This document shows positions 35,311-42,906 of a stretch of DNA of 64,000 bases, piece after piece; position 1 is the first letter of the stretch; every line of letters starts with the position of its first letter. Under the pieces are notes generated by a model that saw nothing but the letters and a program-made list of their open reading frames with translations, had not been told where the DNA came from and did no database searches. This DNA comes from Streptomyces davaonensis JCM 4913 (GTDB lineage Bacteria > Actinomycetota > Actinomycetes > Streptomycetales > Streptomycetaceae). The position numbers were made by a program, and so were the translations under genes. The DNA is taken from the NCBI RefSeq assembly GCF_000349325.1, contig NC_020504.1, forward strand, positions 6,234,053-6,298,052, in the 5' to 3' direction.

Positions 35311-36650
35311 AGGGTCGGCACTCCCTTCGGGTCGCAGCGGTCGGTCGTCGCGAAGTACTCCGACAGCCAGGTGCGGCGTTCCTCGTCGTCCATCGCCAGC
35401 AGCTTGGCGCGGGCCTGCTGCCTGGCCTTCAGCTCGGCGCGGTCGGCGGCGCTGCCCTCGGCGTTCAGTTCGTCGAAGTACTCCTCGGCCGGGCTGGGCG
35501 CCAGGTAGTGCTCCACGGCCTGGTCCGTGCGGTCGACGACGGGATCCGTGCGGTCGCACCAGGAACGGCCGATCAGCATCATCCCGGCCTCCCAGGCGTA
35601 CTGCTCGGGGTCGGTGAGCTCGCCGCGCACGACGGACGAGCCGAACGGTGTGAGCATCGGCAACTGGACCTCGTCCGGGCGCGACCGGCCGGGCCGGTCC
35701 TCGAACCGCACGGGCAGGTTCTGTACGCCCTCCAGGCGTCCCGTCAGTCCCGACAGGGCCTGGGTGAGCTGCGGCAGCAGGTTCTTGTGGCGGGCGTTGA
35801 CGCAGATCTGCGGGGCGGTGGAGGTGTCGCAGACCTGGCGCCGGGCGTCCGGGTCGGCGTGGTGCAGGCCGTCGCCGGTCTGCACCATCAGCACACCGGC
35901 GGCGGTCGCGACGGCCAGCGGCAGCACGGCCGTCGCGCGGCGGCGGGCGGCCAGCGCGAGGACCGCGGCCGTGGCGAGGCCGACCGTCCAGCCGGCCGCC
36001 GCGAGGGGCTGCCACCACACCGGCTCGTCCCGGTGGGAGGTGTCGGCGATCGGGGAGAGGTGGCCGAGGGTGTCCGGGGCGCCGTAGGCCAGGAAGGCGA
36101 GGGCGATGTACGCGGCGGCCGCCAGCAGCGGCGCCGTCGGCCGCCAGGGCAGCACCCGGCCCACCACCTGCCCCGCGAGCGCCGCACCGCCCACGACGAC
36201 CGTGTCCACGAGCGGCACGAGCAGGTACGGGCCGTCACCCGTGGCGCAGTACCAGGTCGCCACCAGCGAGGACGCGGCGGCGACGAGGTGTCCCACGGCC
36301 ACCCAGACGGCGACCGGGAGGGCCGCGGCCAGGAAGCGGGCGAGCGATCCGCGTACGGCGGTCTCCAGCAGTTCGCCGGTACGACGCCGGCGTTCCCGTC
36401 CGCCCTGCCAGCAGCCCGCGGCCAGGGCGAGAGGGATGCCCAGCAGGATCGCCGCGGCGTGGGCCTGGTCCCGGGTCTCCGCCCAGCCGCCCTGCCAGCG
36501 CTCCGCCGGTTCGACGAGGGCGACGAGCAGGGTGAGCAGTACGGCGGCACCGGCGAGCGGGGCGAAGCCGCGCGCGAAGTCGGGGCGGAGGGGGTGCGTC
36601 GGCCGGTGGGGCTTGTCGGTCCGCTCCGGCCGTTGCGTCAAGAGGGTCAT
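35307..36650 (-). CDS. ABC transporter membrane subunit (ABC-2-like)
   Basis: A 447-residue protein with about six membrane helices in the first 250 residues (for example PLAGAAVLLTLLVALVEP) and a long soluble C-terminal part of about 200 residues containing a CDTSTAPQICVNARHK cysteine pair. ATG at 36650 overlaps the ATPase stop (ATGA), so it pairs with that ATPase. The long extracytoplasmic tail is not typical of ABC-2 permeases. Cargo unknown. Confidence 0.82.
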   Translation of the reverse strand: MTLLTQRPERTDKPHRPTHPLRPDFARGFAPLAGAAVLLTLLVALVEPAERWQGGWAETRDQAHAAAILLGIPLALAAGCWQGGRERRRRTGELLETAVRGSLARFLAAALPVAVWVAVGHLVAAASSLVATWYCATGDGPYLLVPLVDTVVVGGAALAGQVVGRVLPWRPTAPLLAAAAYIALAFLAYGAPDTLGHLSPIADTSHRDEPVWWQPLAAAGWTVGLATAAVLALAARRRATAVLPLAVATAAGVLMVQTGDGLHHADPDARRQVCDTSTAPQICVNARHKNLLPQLTQALSGLTGRLEGVQNLPVRFEDRPGRSRPDEVQLPMLTPFGSSVVRGELTDPEQYAWEAGMMLIGRSWCDRTDPVVDRTDQAVEHYLAPSPAEEYFDELNAEGSAADRAELKARQQARAKLLAMDDEERRTWLSEYFATTDRCDPKGVPTL

Positions 36651-37423
36651 CGGGCCGTCACCTCCGCCATGGGGGACTCGCGGTGGGCGCGCAGGGCCGC
36701 GGTGTAGCCGCGCTCGATGGGACTGTCGCCGACGCCGTCAGCCTCTGCGCCGAGGGCGCTCAGGGAGTCGGGGGTGCCTCGGTAGGCGAGGCGGCCCTCG
36801 GCGAGGAGGGTGACCTCGGTACAGGCCGCGGTCACGTCCTCCACGAGGTGCGTGGAGACCAGGACCGTGGCCGAGGCGCCGAGTTCGCGCAGCAGCTCGC
36901 GGAACTCCACCCGCTGCTCCAGGTCCAGGCCCGCGGTCGGCTCGTCCAGCAGCAGCACGCTCGGGTCGTTGACGATGGCCTGGGCGATGCCGACGCGGCG
37001 GATCATGCCGCCCGACAGCGTCCTGATCTTCGTGTCGATCCGGTCGGCGAGCCCGACCCGGGCGACCGCGCGCTCGACGGCGGCCGGGGCGTCGGTGGCG
37101 GGCATCTCCTTCAGCCAGGCCAGGTAGGCGACGAACTCGCGCACGGTGAAGCCCGGGTAGTAGCCGAACTCCTGCGGCAGATAACCCAGTCGGCGGCGGA
37201 CAGCGGCTCGTTTGCCGGGGTCGCCGATGTCCTCACCGAGCATCCGCACCCGGCCGCCGTTCGGGGCGGCGACCGTGGCGAGCACCCGGATCAGCGAGGT
37301 CTTGCCCGCCCCGTTCGGACCGAGCAGCCCGTGCACACCGGGCCCGAAGTCGAGGTCGAGCGAGTCGAGGGCAACGGTTCTACGGTGCCGGACATGCAGA
37401 CCGGCCACCTGGATCGTGGTCAA
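36647..37423 (-). CDS. ABC transporter ATP-binding protein
   Basis: A 258-residue ATPase with Walker A GPNGAGKT at 35-42, Q-loop LGYLPQEFGYYP, signature LSGGM, Walker B LLLDEPTAG and the switch STHLVEDV. The QEFGYYP Q-loop is typical of exporters linked to sigma factors. Start is TTG at 37423 with GGAGCCCTC upstream. Drives the two membrane proteins that follow in the operon. Confidence 0.93.
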   Translation of the reverse strand: MTTIQVAGLHVRHRRTVALDSLDLDFGPGVHGLLGPNGAGKTSLIRVLATVAAPNGGRVRMLGEDIGDPGKRAAVRRRLGYLPQEFGYYPGFTVREFVAYLAWLKEMPATDAPAAVERAVARVGLADRIDTKIRTLSGGMIRRVGIAQAIVNDPSVLLLDEPTAGLDLEQRVEFRELLRELGASATVLVSTHLVEDVTAACTEVTLLAEGRLAYRGTPDSLSALGAEADGVGDSPIERGYTAALRAHRESPMAEVTAR

Positions 37424-37476
37424 GAGGGCTCCTGGGAAAGGGAGGAGTTGCGTGTGTCAGCGCGGTACGCGGTACG

Positions 37477-38331
37477 TCAGCGTCGGTCGAGGCGGTCGTA
37501 CGCGGTGCGGCGGGCGGCCAGCAGGGCGGCGCACAGGGCTGCCGCCGCCGCCCAGCCGCTCTGGGTGGCGGTGCCGCCGACGTAGGCGGAGAGCTGGTCC
37601 GCCAGGTGGCGGGAGACGGCGCCGTCGGGGGCCGCCAGTGCCGGTGCGAGCACCGCGCACAGCCAGCCGCCGCCGGTCACGGCCGTCGCCGTGCGCAGCC
37701 CGAGCCAGCCGCCGAGGGCCAGCGCGGCCAGCGTCAGCGCCAGTCCGGGAAGCAGCCAGGCGGCGGCACCCGGGGAGCCGAAGGACGGCAGCAGCAGACC
37801 GGCGAGGGTCAGCAGCGGCAGGCTCACCGCCAGCACGACCGCCGAGCGCGTCAGCACCAGCCGCAGTCCGGCGGACGGTGTGGACGCGGCCAGTTCGTGC
37901 AGCGGGTCGGCGTGGCTGCCGTAGGACAGGGCGACCCCGGCGACCGGCACGACCGGTGCGACGGCCAGCAGCAGGGGCCGGGCGCCCGCGAAGTCGGCAC
38001 CGTAGGCCAGCGCCAGCGCGCCGAGCGCCACGAGCAGCACGGCAGGCAGCCAGGCACCGCGCACGGCGGGGGCGGCGGCCCAGAGGAGGCGGGGGGTGCG
38101 GACGCGGACGCCGAGAGCCTTCGGCGCTGTCACCGGTGCCGCCTCCAGCACCGCCCCCCTCACCTCCGCCAGCACCGGGCCCGCCGTCGTAGCGCGGACC
38201 GCCCGGGACACGCGGACCGCGCATGCCGTGCAGGACTCCAGGTGCTTCTCCAGGGAGCAGGCGTCGGAGTCCGGGAGCGTGCCGTCCGTGTAGTGGGTGA
38301 TCAGGGTGTCGGGCGCGTGCCAGTCGGTCAT
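37477..38331 (-). CDS. Anti-sigma factor with zinc finger and multi-pass membrane domain
   Basis: A 284-residue protein. The N-terminal anti-sigma zinc-binding motif is H30-x3-C34-x2-C37 (EKHLESCTACAVRV), followed by about six membrane helices. It overlaps the sigma gene by 4 bases (ATGA), the usual arrangement for a cognate pair, so it presumably holds that sigma factor at the membrane until a signal arrives. The large membrane part, compared with single-pass anti-sigmas, suggests it may sense membrane stress or the ABC substrate. Confidence 0.88.
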   Translation of the reverse strand: MTDWHAPDTLITHYTDGTLPDSDACSLEKHLESCTACAVRVSRAVRATTAGPVLAEVRGAVLEAAPVTAPKALGVRVRTPRLLWAAAPAVRGAWLPAVLLVALGALALAYGADFAGARPLLLAVAPVVPVAGVALSYGSHADPLHELAASTPSAGLRLVLTRSAVVLAVSLPLLTLAGLLLPSFGSPGAAAWLLPGLALTLAALALGGWLGLRTATAVTGGGWLCAVLAPALAAPDGAVSRHLADQLSAYVGGTATQSGWAAAAALCAALLAARRTAYDRLDRR

Positions 38332-38945
38332 GCCGGGCCTCCCATCGGGGACGGGGTCAACTGGGCCAGTGCCGCCCGGAGTTCGGCGCGGGCGCGCATC
38401 GCCCGGGACTTGACGGTGCCCTCGGGGATGCCCAGCAGCCGGGCGGTCTCACGGGTCGTCAGTCCGTCCACCACCGTGGCGCGCAGCACCTCCCGCAGCT
38501 CCGGTGAGATCCGGTCCAGAGCGGTGCCGACATCGCCGTACTCGAGACCCGCCAGCACCCTCTCCTCCGCGGAGGGCGCGGACGCGGCCGGTGCGTACCC
38601 GGCACGTGTCTCGTCGATCGGCGCGGTCGGCAGCCGCTCTGCCCGTTCCTGTGCCCGCCGCGCGTCGACGAGCCGACGGGCCGCGATCGTCCACAGCCAG
38701 CCGCCCGCCTCCTCACCGCGGTGCGCCCGGGCCGACCGCCACACGGTGACGAAGGTGTCCTGGAGCACCTCGCGCACCACCTCGGGGTCCGCGCAGCGCC
38801 GGGTCAGCCGGGCGTGCAGCCAGCCCGCGTGCCGGTCGTACAGCGCGGCCATCGCCGCCTGGTCCCCGGCCGCGACGGCACCCAGGAGAGCGGCGTCTCC
38901 CTCGTCCTTCTCCCGATGGCCCCCCACGGGGCGGAACAGTCTCAC
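38328..38945 (-). CDS. ECF-type RNA polymerase sigma factor
   Basis: A 205-residue sigma-70 family factor with region 2 (about 35-100, LYDRHAGWLHARLTRR ... QDTFVTVWRSARAH) and region 4 (about 140-195, ISPELREVLRATVVDGLTTRETARLLGIPEGTVKSR). Regions 1 and 3 are missing, so it is group 4. GTG start at 38945. It heads a five-gene minus-strand operon with its anti-sigma and an ABC exporter, which it probably autoregulates. Confidence 0.92.
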   Translation of the reverse strand: MRLFRPVGGHREKDEGDAALLGAVAAGDQAAMAALYDRHAGWLHARLTRRCADPEVVREVLQDTFVTVWRSARAHRGEEAGGWLWTIAARRLVDARRAQERAERLPTAPIDETRAGYAPAASAPSAEERVLAGLEYGDVGTALDRISPELREVLRATVVDGLTTRETARLLGIPEGTVKSRAMRARAELRAALAQLTPSPMGGPA

Positions 38946-39232
38946 ACCCCGTCTATCGACGACTCCGACGGCTCCGGTTCACGGCCGGTGCACCGGCGGT
39001 CGAGCCGCGCTCACGGCAGGCTGCGGCGGGCGTCGACGGGAGTGGCCGCAGCGGCGGGATTGCCCCAGTCTTGAGGTGTCACGGCGGAGCGGAATGTGAC
39101 GACAGGCACCTTCTCCGCCCGGGCACGTCTGCCGTCGCGCCCGCTGGGTAGGGCTGCGGTATCCCGCAAGGGCCTGGCCGGCGCGATCCGCAGGACAGGC
39201 CGTAGGCCGCCGTACTCGACAAGGAGGCCCCC

Positions 39233-39517
39233 GTGGCCGCATCGGCACACCTTCTGCTCACCGCCCTGTCCAAACCCGAGGCGCTCACCGAGCCCGAACC
39301 GCACGTGTGCGTCTTCAGCGCGGAGAGCGCCTGCGCCGAGCCCCCACTGACCAGCGAGCCGCCGCTGCCCGCAGCCGAGCCGCTCACCAGCGAGCCGCCG
39401 CTGCACGAGGCGCTGCCGCTGACCAGCGAGCCGCCGCTGGAAGCCGCCCCGCCGCTGACCGGTGAGGCCTTCTCCTTCGGCCCGGACGGTTTCGGCCCGG
39501 ACGGCGCGAGGCCGTAG
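39233..39517 (+). CDS. Small repeat protein upstream of malQ, unknown function
   Basis: A 94-residue acidic, proline-rich protein. GTG at 39233 has a perfect ribosome site (AAGGAGG) 5 bases upstream, and its TAG stop abuts the malQ ATG, so it is genuinely translated and coupled to malQ. Residues 38-77 are a tandem repeat: PLTSEPPL followed by four variable residues, three full copies and one degenerate copy. Two cysteines (HVCVF, ESACAE) lie before the repeats. No domain, signal or membrane helix is seen. It may be a short leader, a structural peptide or a modified peptide precursor; there is no modifying enzyme nearby. Confidence 0.75.
   Translation: MAASAHLLLTALSKPEALTEPEPHVCVFSAESACAEPPLTSEPPLPAAEPLTSEPPLHEALPLTSEPPLEAAPPLTGEAFSFGPDGFGPDGARP
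39344..39463. repeat. 36-bp tandem repeat inside the small gene before malQ
   Basis: Units start at 39344, 39380 and 39416, with a partial fourth copy from 39452. The first 24 bases (coding PLTSEPPL) are nearly identical while the last 12 vary, so selection seems to hold the octapeptide. Confidence 0.85.
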
Positions 39518-41647
39518 ATGGCGGCGCAGCGGTCGGCCGCATCCCCGTCCGAGGACGTTCCCTCCGCATCCTCGTCCGAAGACGTTCCCTCCGAGGATCT
39601 GTCGCGGCTCGCCGAACTGCACGGCGTCGCCACCTCCTACCGGCCCTCCCCGGACCGCACGGTCCGCGCCTCGGTCACCGCGCTCACCTCGGCGCTGGCC
39701 GCGCTCGACATCGACGTGACCACCCCCGAAGCCGTACGACGTGCCCTCGCCGCGCGCGAACGCGAGGTGCGGGAGCGGCTGCTGCCGCCGACGGTGGTGT
39801 GCTGGGAGGGGCCGGACTCGGGGCCGCCCGCCGCGCTCACCGCGCTTCCGCCCGGCACCCGGCTGCGGGTGGAGACCGAGCAGGGGGAGACCCGGGCCGC
39901 CGCCGACCGGCTGCCGCCCGGCGTCCACCGGCTGACCGCCACCGCGCCCGACGGCCGCAGCGCCACCGCCCACCTCGTCGTCGCCCCGGCCCGGCTGCCC
40001 GCCCCCGCCGGACGCTCCCACGGACTCCTCGTCCAGCTGTACTCCCTGCTCTCCCGCCGCTCCTGGGGCATGGGCGACCTCGGCGACCTCGCGGAGCTGG
40101 CCGGCTGGGCCGGACGGACCCTCGGCACCGGGTTCGTCCAGGTCAACCCGCTCCACGCGGCCGTACCCGGGGCGCCCACCGACCCTTCCCCCTACCGGCC
40201 CTCCTCGCGCCGCTTCCCCGACCCGGTGCATCTGCGGGTCGAGGACATCCCCGAGTACGGCCGGGTCGAGGACCGCGAGCGGGTGCGCGCGCTGCTGGAA
40301 CGGGCCCGGCTGCTGCGGGAGTCGGTGCTGGAGAAGGGCGCGCTGATCGACCGGGATGGGGTGTGGGATCTGAAGCGGGAGGCGCTGGAGCTGGTGCGCG
40401 AGGTCCCGCTCGGGCCCGGGCGGCGGGCGGCCTACGCCGACTTCCTGGCCGCCGAGGGGCAGGCGCTGGAGGACCACGCCACCTGGTGCGCGCTGGCCGA
40501 GGTGCACGGCTCCGACTGGCGCCGCTGGCCGGAGCCGCTGCGTGATCCGCGGTCCGCGGAAACCGCCCGTGCGCGCGGCGAGTTGATGGACCGGGTCGAC
40601 TTCCACTCGCTGCTCGCCTGGCTGACCGACGCCCAGCTCACCGCCGCACAGCGGGTCGCCCGGGAAGCGGGGATGGCCGTCGGGATCGTGCACGACCTCG
40701 CGGTCGGCGTGCATCCCGACGGGGCCGACGCCTGGGCGCAGCAGGAGTACTTCGCGGCCGGGATGTCGGTCGGCGCACCCCCGGACGCCTTCAACGCGCG
40801 CGGCCAGGACTGGGGCCTGCCGCCCTGGCGCCCGGACCGGCTCGCGGAGTCCGGCTACACCCCGTACCGGCGCCTGCTGAAGGCGCTGTTCCGGTATGCC
40901 GGGGCGCTGCGGATCGACCACGTGATGGGGCTGTTCCGGCTGTGGTGGGTGCCGCAGGGGCAGCCGCCGACGGACGGGACGTACGTCCGCTACGACGCCG
41001 AGGCGATGCTCGCCATCCTGGTGCTGGAGGCCTCCAGGGCCGGGGCGCTGGTGATCGGCGAGGACCTGGGGACGGTGGAGCCGGGCGTGCGCGAGGCGCT
41101 GCGGGCCCGGGGCGTGCTCGGCACCTCGGTGCTGTGGTTCGAGCGGGACTGGGAGGGCGACGGGCGTCCGCTGCCGCCGGAACAGTGGCGGTCGGACTGC
41201 CTGGCCACGGCCACCACCCACGACCTGCCCTCCACGGCGGCCCGGCTGACCGGCGAGCATGTCGAACTGCGGCACAGCCTGGGCCTGTTGACCCGCTCGC
41301 TGGCGGAGGAACGGGCGGAGGCCGCGGCCGACACGGGGGAGTGGCTGGCCGTGCTGTCCCGGCTGGGGCTGCTGCACGGCACCGGCGGGGGGCACGGCAC
41401 CTCCCAGGAGGAGGCCGAGATCCAGGCCGTCCACCGCTTCCTGCTGCGCACCCCGGCCCGCATGGTCGGCGTCTGGCTCCCGGACACGGTCGGCGACCGC
41501 CGGCCGCAGAACCTGCCCGGCACCTGGGACCAGTTCCCGAACTGGCGGCTGCCCATCGCCGACGCGGAGGGCAAGCCGGTGACCCTGGAGGAACTGGCGG
41601 CCTCGCCCAGACTGCACGCGCTGCTGGAGCTGATGCGCCCGGCCTGA
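39518..41647 (+). CDS. malQ: 4-alpha-glucanotransferase (amylomaltase) MalQ
   Basis: A 709-residue GH77 enzyme that transfers maltodextrin chains. Catalytic nucleophile D467 is in LRIDHVMGLF, acid/base E515 in VIGEDLGTVE, and the third Asp in TTHDLPSTA. The N-terminal ~200 residues are the extended domain of actinobacterial MalQ. The N-terminus carries a Ser/Glu/Asp repeat (SEDVPSASSSEDVPSED). It starts directly at the TAG of the small upstream gene. Confidence 0.95.
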   Translation: MAAQRSAASPSEDVPSASSSEDVPSEDLSRLAELHGVATSYRPSPDRTVRASVTALTSALAALDIDVTTPEAVRRALAAREREVRERLLPPTVVCWEGPDSGPPAALTALPPGTRLRVETEQGETRAAADRLPPGVHRLTATAPDGRSATAHLVVAPARLPAPAGRSHGLLVQLYSLLSRRSWGMGDLGDLAELAGWAGRTLGTGFVQVNPLHAAVPGAPTDPSPYRPSSRRFPDPVHLRVEDIPEYGRVEDRERVRALLERARLLRESVLEKGALIDRDGVWDLKREALELVREVPLGPGRRAAYADFLAAEGQALEDHATWCALAEVHGSDWRRWPEPLRDPRSAETARARGELMDRVDFHSLLAWLTDAQLTAAQRVAREAGMAVGIVHDLAVGVHPDGADAWAQQEYFAAGMSVGAPPDAFNARGQDWGLPPWRPDRLAESGYTPYRRLLKALFRYAGALRIDHVMGLFRLWWVPQGQPPTDGTYVRYDAEAMLAILVLEASRAGALVIGEDLGTVEPGVREALRARGVLGTSVLWFERDWEGDGRPLPPEQWRSDCLATATTHDLPSTAARLTGEHVELRHSLGLLTRSLAEERAEAAADTGEWLAVLSRLGLLHGTGGGHGTSQEEAEIQAVHRFLLRTPARMVGVWLPDTVGDRRPQNLPGTWDQFPNWRLPIADAEGKPVTLEELAASPRLHALLELMRPA

Positions 41648-41750
41648 GACCGCTCCCGCCCGGCCCCCGGAATGCTCATGCACACCCTCGGAACGCTCAT
41701 ACGCACCCCCGGACGAGCGGGCTCAACCGGCGTTCGATACTTTTGGCACC

Positions 41751-42023
41751 GTGGACAAGAAGAACGCCCTGCGCGCCGGCGCCCTGGCTGCCGGTACGAC
41801 GCTGATGATGCTGCTCATGTCGTCCCCCGCGGGCGCGCTGAACCGCGACGACGGTGACGACCCCGGCTCCGGCCTGAGCGTCATCGAGACGCTGGGTCTG
41901 TACGTCGTGGCCCCGCTCGCCCTGTTCGCGGTCATCACGGGCCTCGTCATGGTCCTGGACCGCTCGGCGGAGGCCCACCGCGTCAGGACCAAGCCGAAGG
42001 CGAAGGTCACGGCGAAGGCCTGA
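41751..42023 (+). CDS. Small conserved membrane protein
   Basis: A 90-residue protein: hydrophobic signal-like N-terminus (ALRAGALAAGTTLMMLLMSS, ending AGA), a short acidic loop (NRDDGDDPGSG), one strong membrane helix (VVAPLALFAVITGLVMVL) and a basic tail (KPKAKVTAKA). The GTG start at 41751 has no ribosome site but a good -10-like GATACT about ten bases upstream, so it may be leaderless. Function unknown. Confidence 0.8.
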   Translation: MDKKNALRAGALAAGTTLMMLLMSSPAGALNRDDGDDPGSGLSVIETLGLYVVAPLALFAVITGLVMVLDRSAEAHRVRTKPKAKVTAKA

Positions 42024-42042
42024 CCTCTCCCGACCTCTTCGA

Positions 42043-42104
42043 GGGCGCCGTCCCCACGGCGCGTACGCGCACACCGCCGTACGCAGCCGGGGGCGGCGCC
42101 TTTT
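42043..42104 (+). terminator. Terminator with GGCGCCG / CGGCGCC stem
   Basis: GGCGCCG (42044-42050) pairs with CGGCGCC (42094-42100) across a loop that itself folds (CGTACGCG region), followed by TTTT. It lies between the small membrane protein and the convergent TetR gene. Confidence 0.6.
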
Positions 42105-42161
42105 CCATGTCCGGCGCCTCTTCCCTCCCTGGCTCCTCGTCCGGGCCGGGGTCCGGCTCCG

Positions 42162-42761
42162 TCACGGGTTCGGGGCCGTCAGGTACCGCTGCACCGTCGG
42201 CGCCAGCCATGCCACCACCTCCTCGGCGGTGAGCGCCACCGCCGGCGGGAGCCGGAGGACGTAGCGGGTGAGGGCGAGGCCCAGCAGTTGCGTCGCGATC
42301 AGAGCGGCCCTGGCCGGGCTCTGCTCGGGGTCCGGGCACACCTCGCGGGCCAGGGGCAGCAGCTGCTCCCCGAAGATGCCCTGCATGCGCTCGGCCCCGG
42401 CCTGGTTGGTGACGCCGACCCGGAGCAGGGCGGTGAGGACCTCGTTCTCCTCCCACAGGTGCAGGAAGTGGAGCACCATCGCCTCGCCCATCTCCTGGCG
42501 CGGCAGCCGGTTCAGGTCCGGCAGTTTCAGGTCGACCGAGACGGCCGCCGCGAAGAGCCCCTCCTTGTTGCCGAAGTAGCGCATCACCATCGACGGATCG
42601 ATGGCCGCGTCCTTGGCGATGGCCCTGATGGTGGCCCTTTCATAGCCGTCGGCGGCGAACCGTTCGCGCGCCGCGGCAAGGATCGCGGTGCGGGTGGCAT
42701 CGGAGCGGCGACGTCCTGCGGACCTGGATTCGGTCCCGGCGCCGTGTTCATTTCCAGTCAT
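42162..42761 (-). CDS. TetR-family regulator
   Basis: A 199-residue repressor with the helix-turn-helix at about residues 25-68 (AILAAARERFAADGYERATI ... MRYFGNKEGLF) and a helical ligand domain. Divergent from the monooxygenase gene, which it very likely controls through the paired operators in the shared 145-base region. ATG at 42761 is preferred; the frame extends to 42797, but that would place the first operator inside the gene. Confidence 0.92.
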   Translation of the reverse strand: MTGNEHGAGTESRSAGRRRSDATRTAILAAARERFAADGYERATIRAIAKDAAIDPSMVMRYFGNKEGLFAAAVSVDLKLPDLNRLPRQEMGEAMVLHFLHLWEENEVLTALLRVGVTNQAGAERMQGIFGEQLLPLAREVCPDPEQSPARAALIATQLLGLALTRYVLRLPPAVALTAEEVVAWLAPTVQRYLTAPNP

Positions 42762-42775
42762 GTCCACGAGCGTAT

Positions 42776-42862
42776 GCCAACACCTGTGGGCCAACAAGTG
42801 TTGACCCTTAATGAGCAGGAGCGTATGGTCGTCAACAGGCGTTGGCCAACAAGTGTTGACCA
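42776..42862. promoter_or_regulatory. Paired TetR operators between regulator and monooxygenase
   Basis: The identical 18-bp segment GGCCAACAAGTGTTGACC occurs at 42789-42806 and 42844-42861, 55 bases apart. Its core CAACA-AG-TGTTG is an inverted repeat. A degenerate third copy (CAACACCTGTGG) begins at 42778, and CGTTGGCCAAC adds a further palindrome at the second site. The first copy is next to the regulator start and the second 45-63 bases before the monooxygenase start. Confidence 0.8.
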
Positions 42863-42906
42863 GCAGTCGTTGGGTATGGCAGAGGCGTTGGCTCTAGGAG
42901 GCCACC

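Noticed and set aside
39011..41683. Very long open frame on the minus strand opposite malQ
   Set aside because: It is the mirror of a well-recognised GH77 enzyme. Composition is the Arg/Gly/Pro-rich pattern typical of antisense frames in GC-rich DNA, with no domain and no ribosome site.
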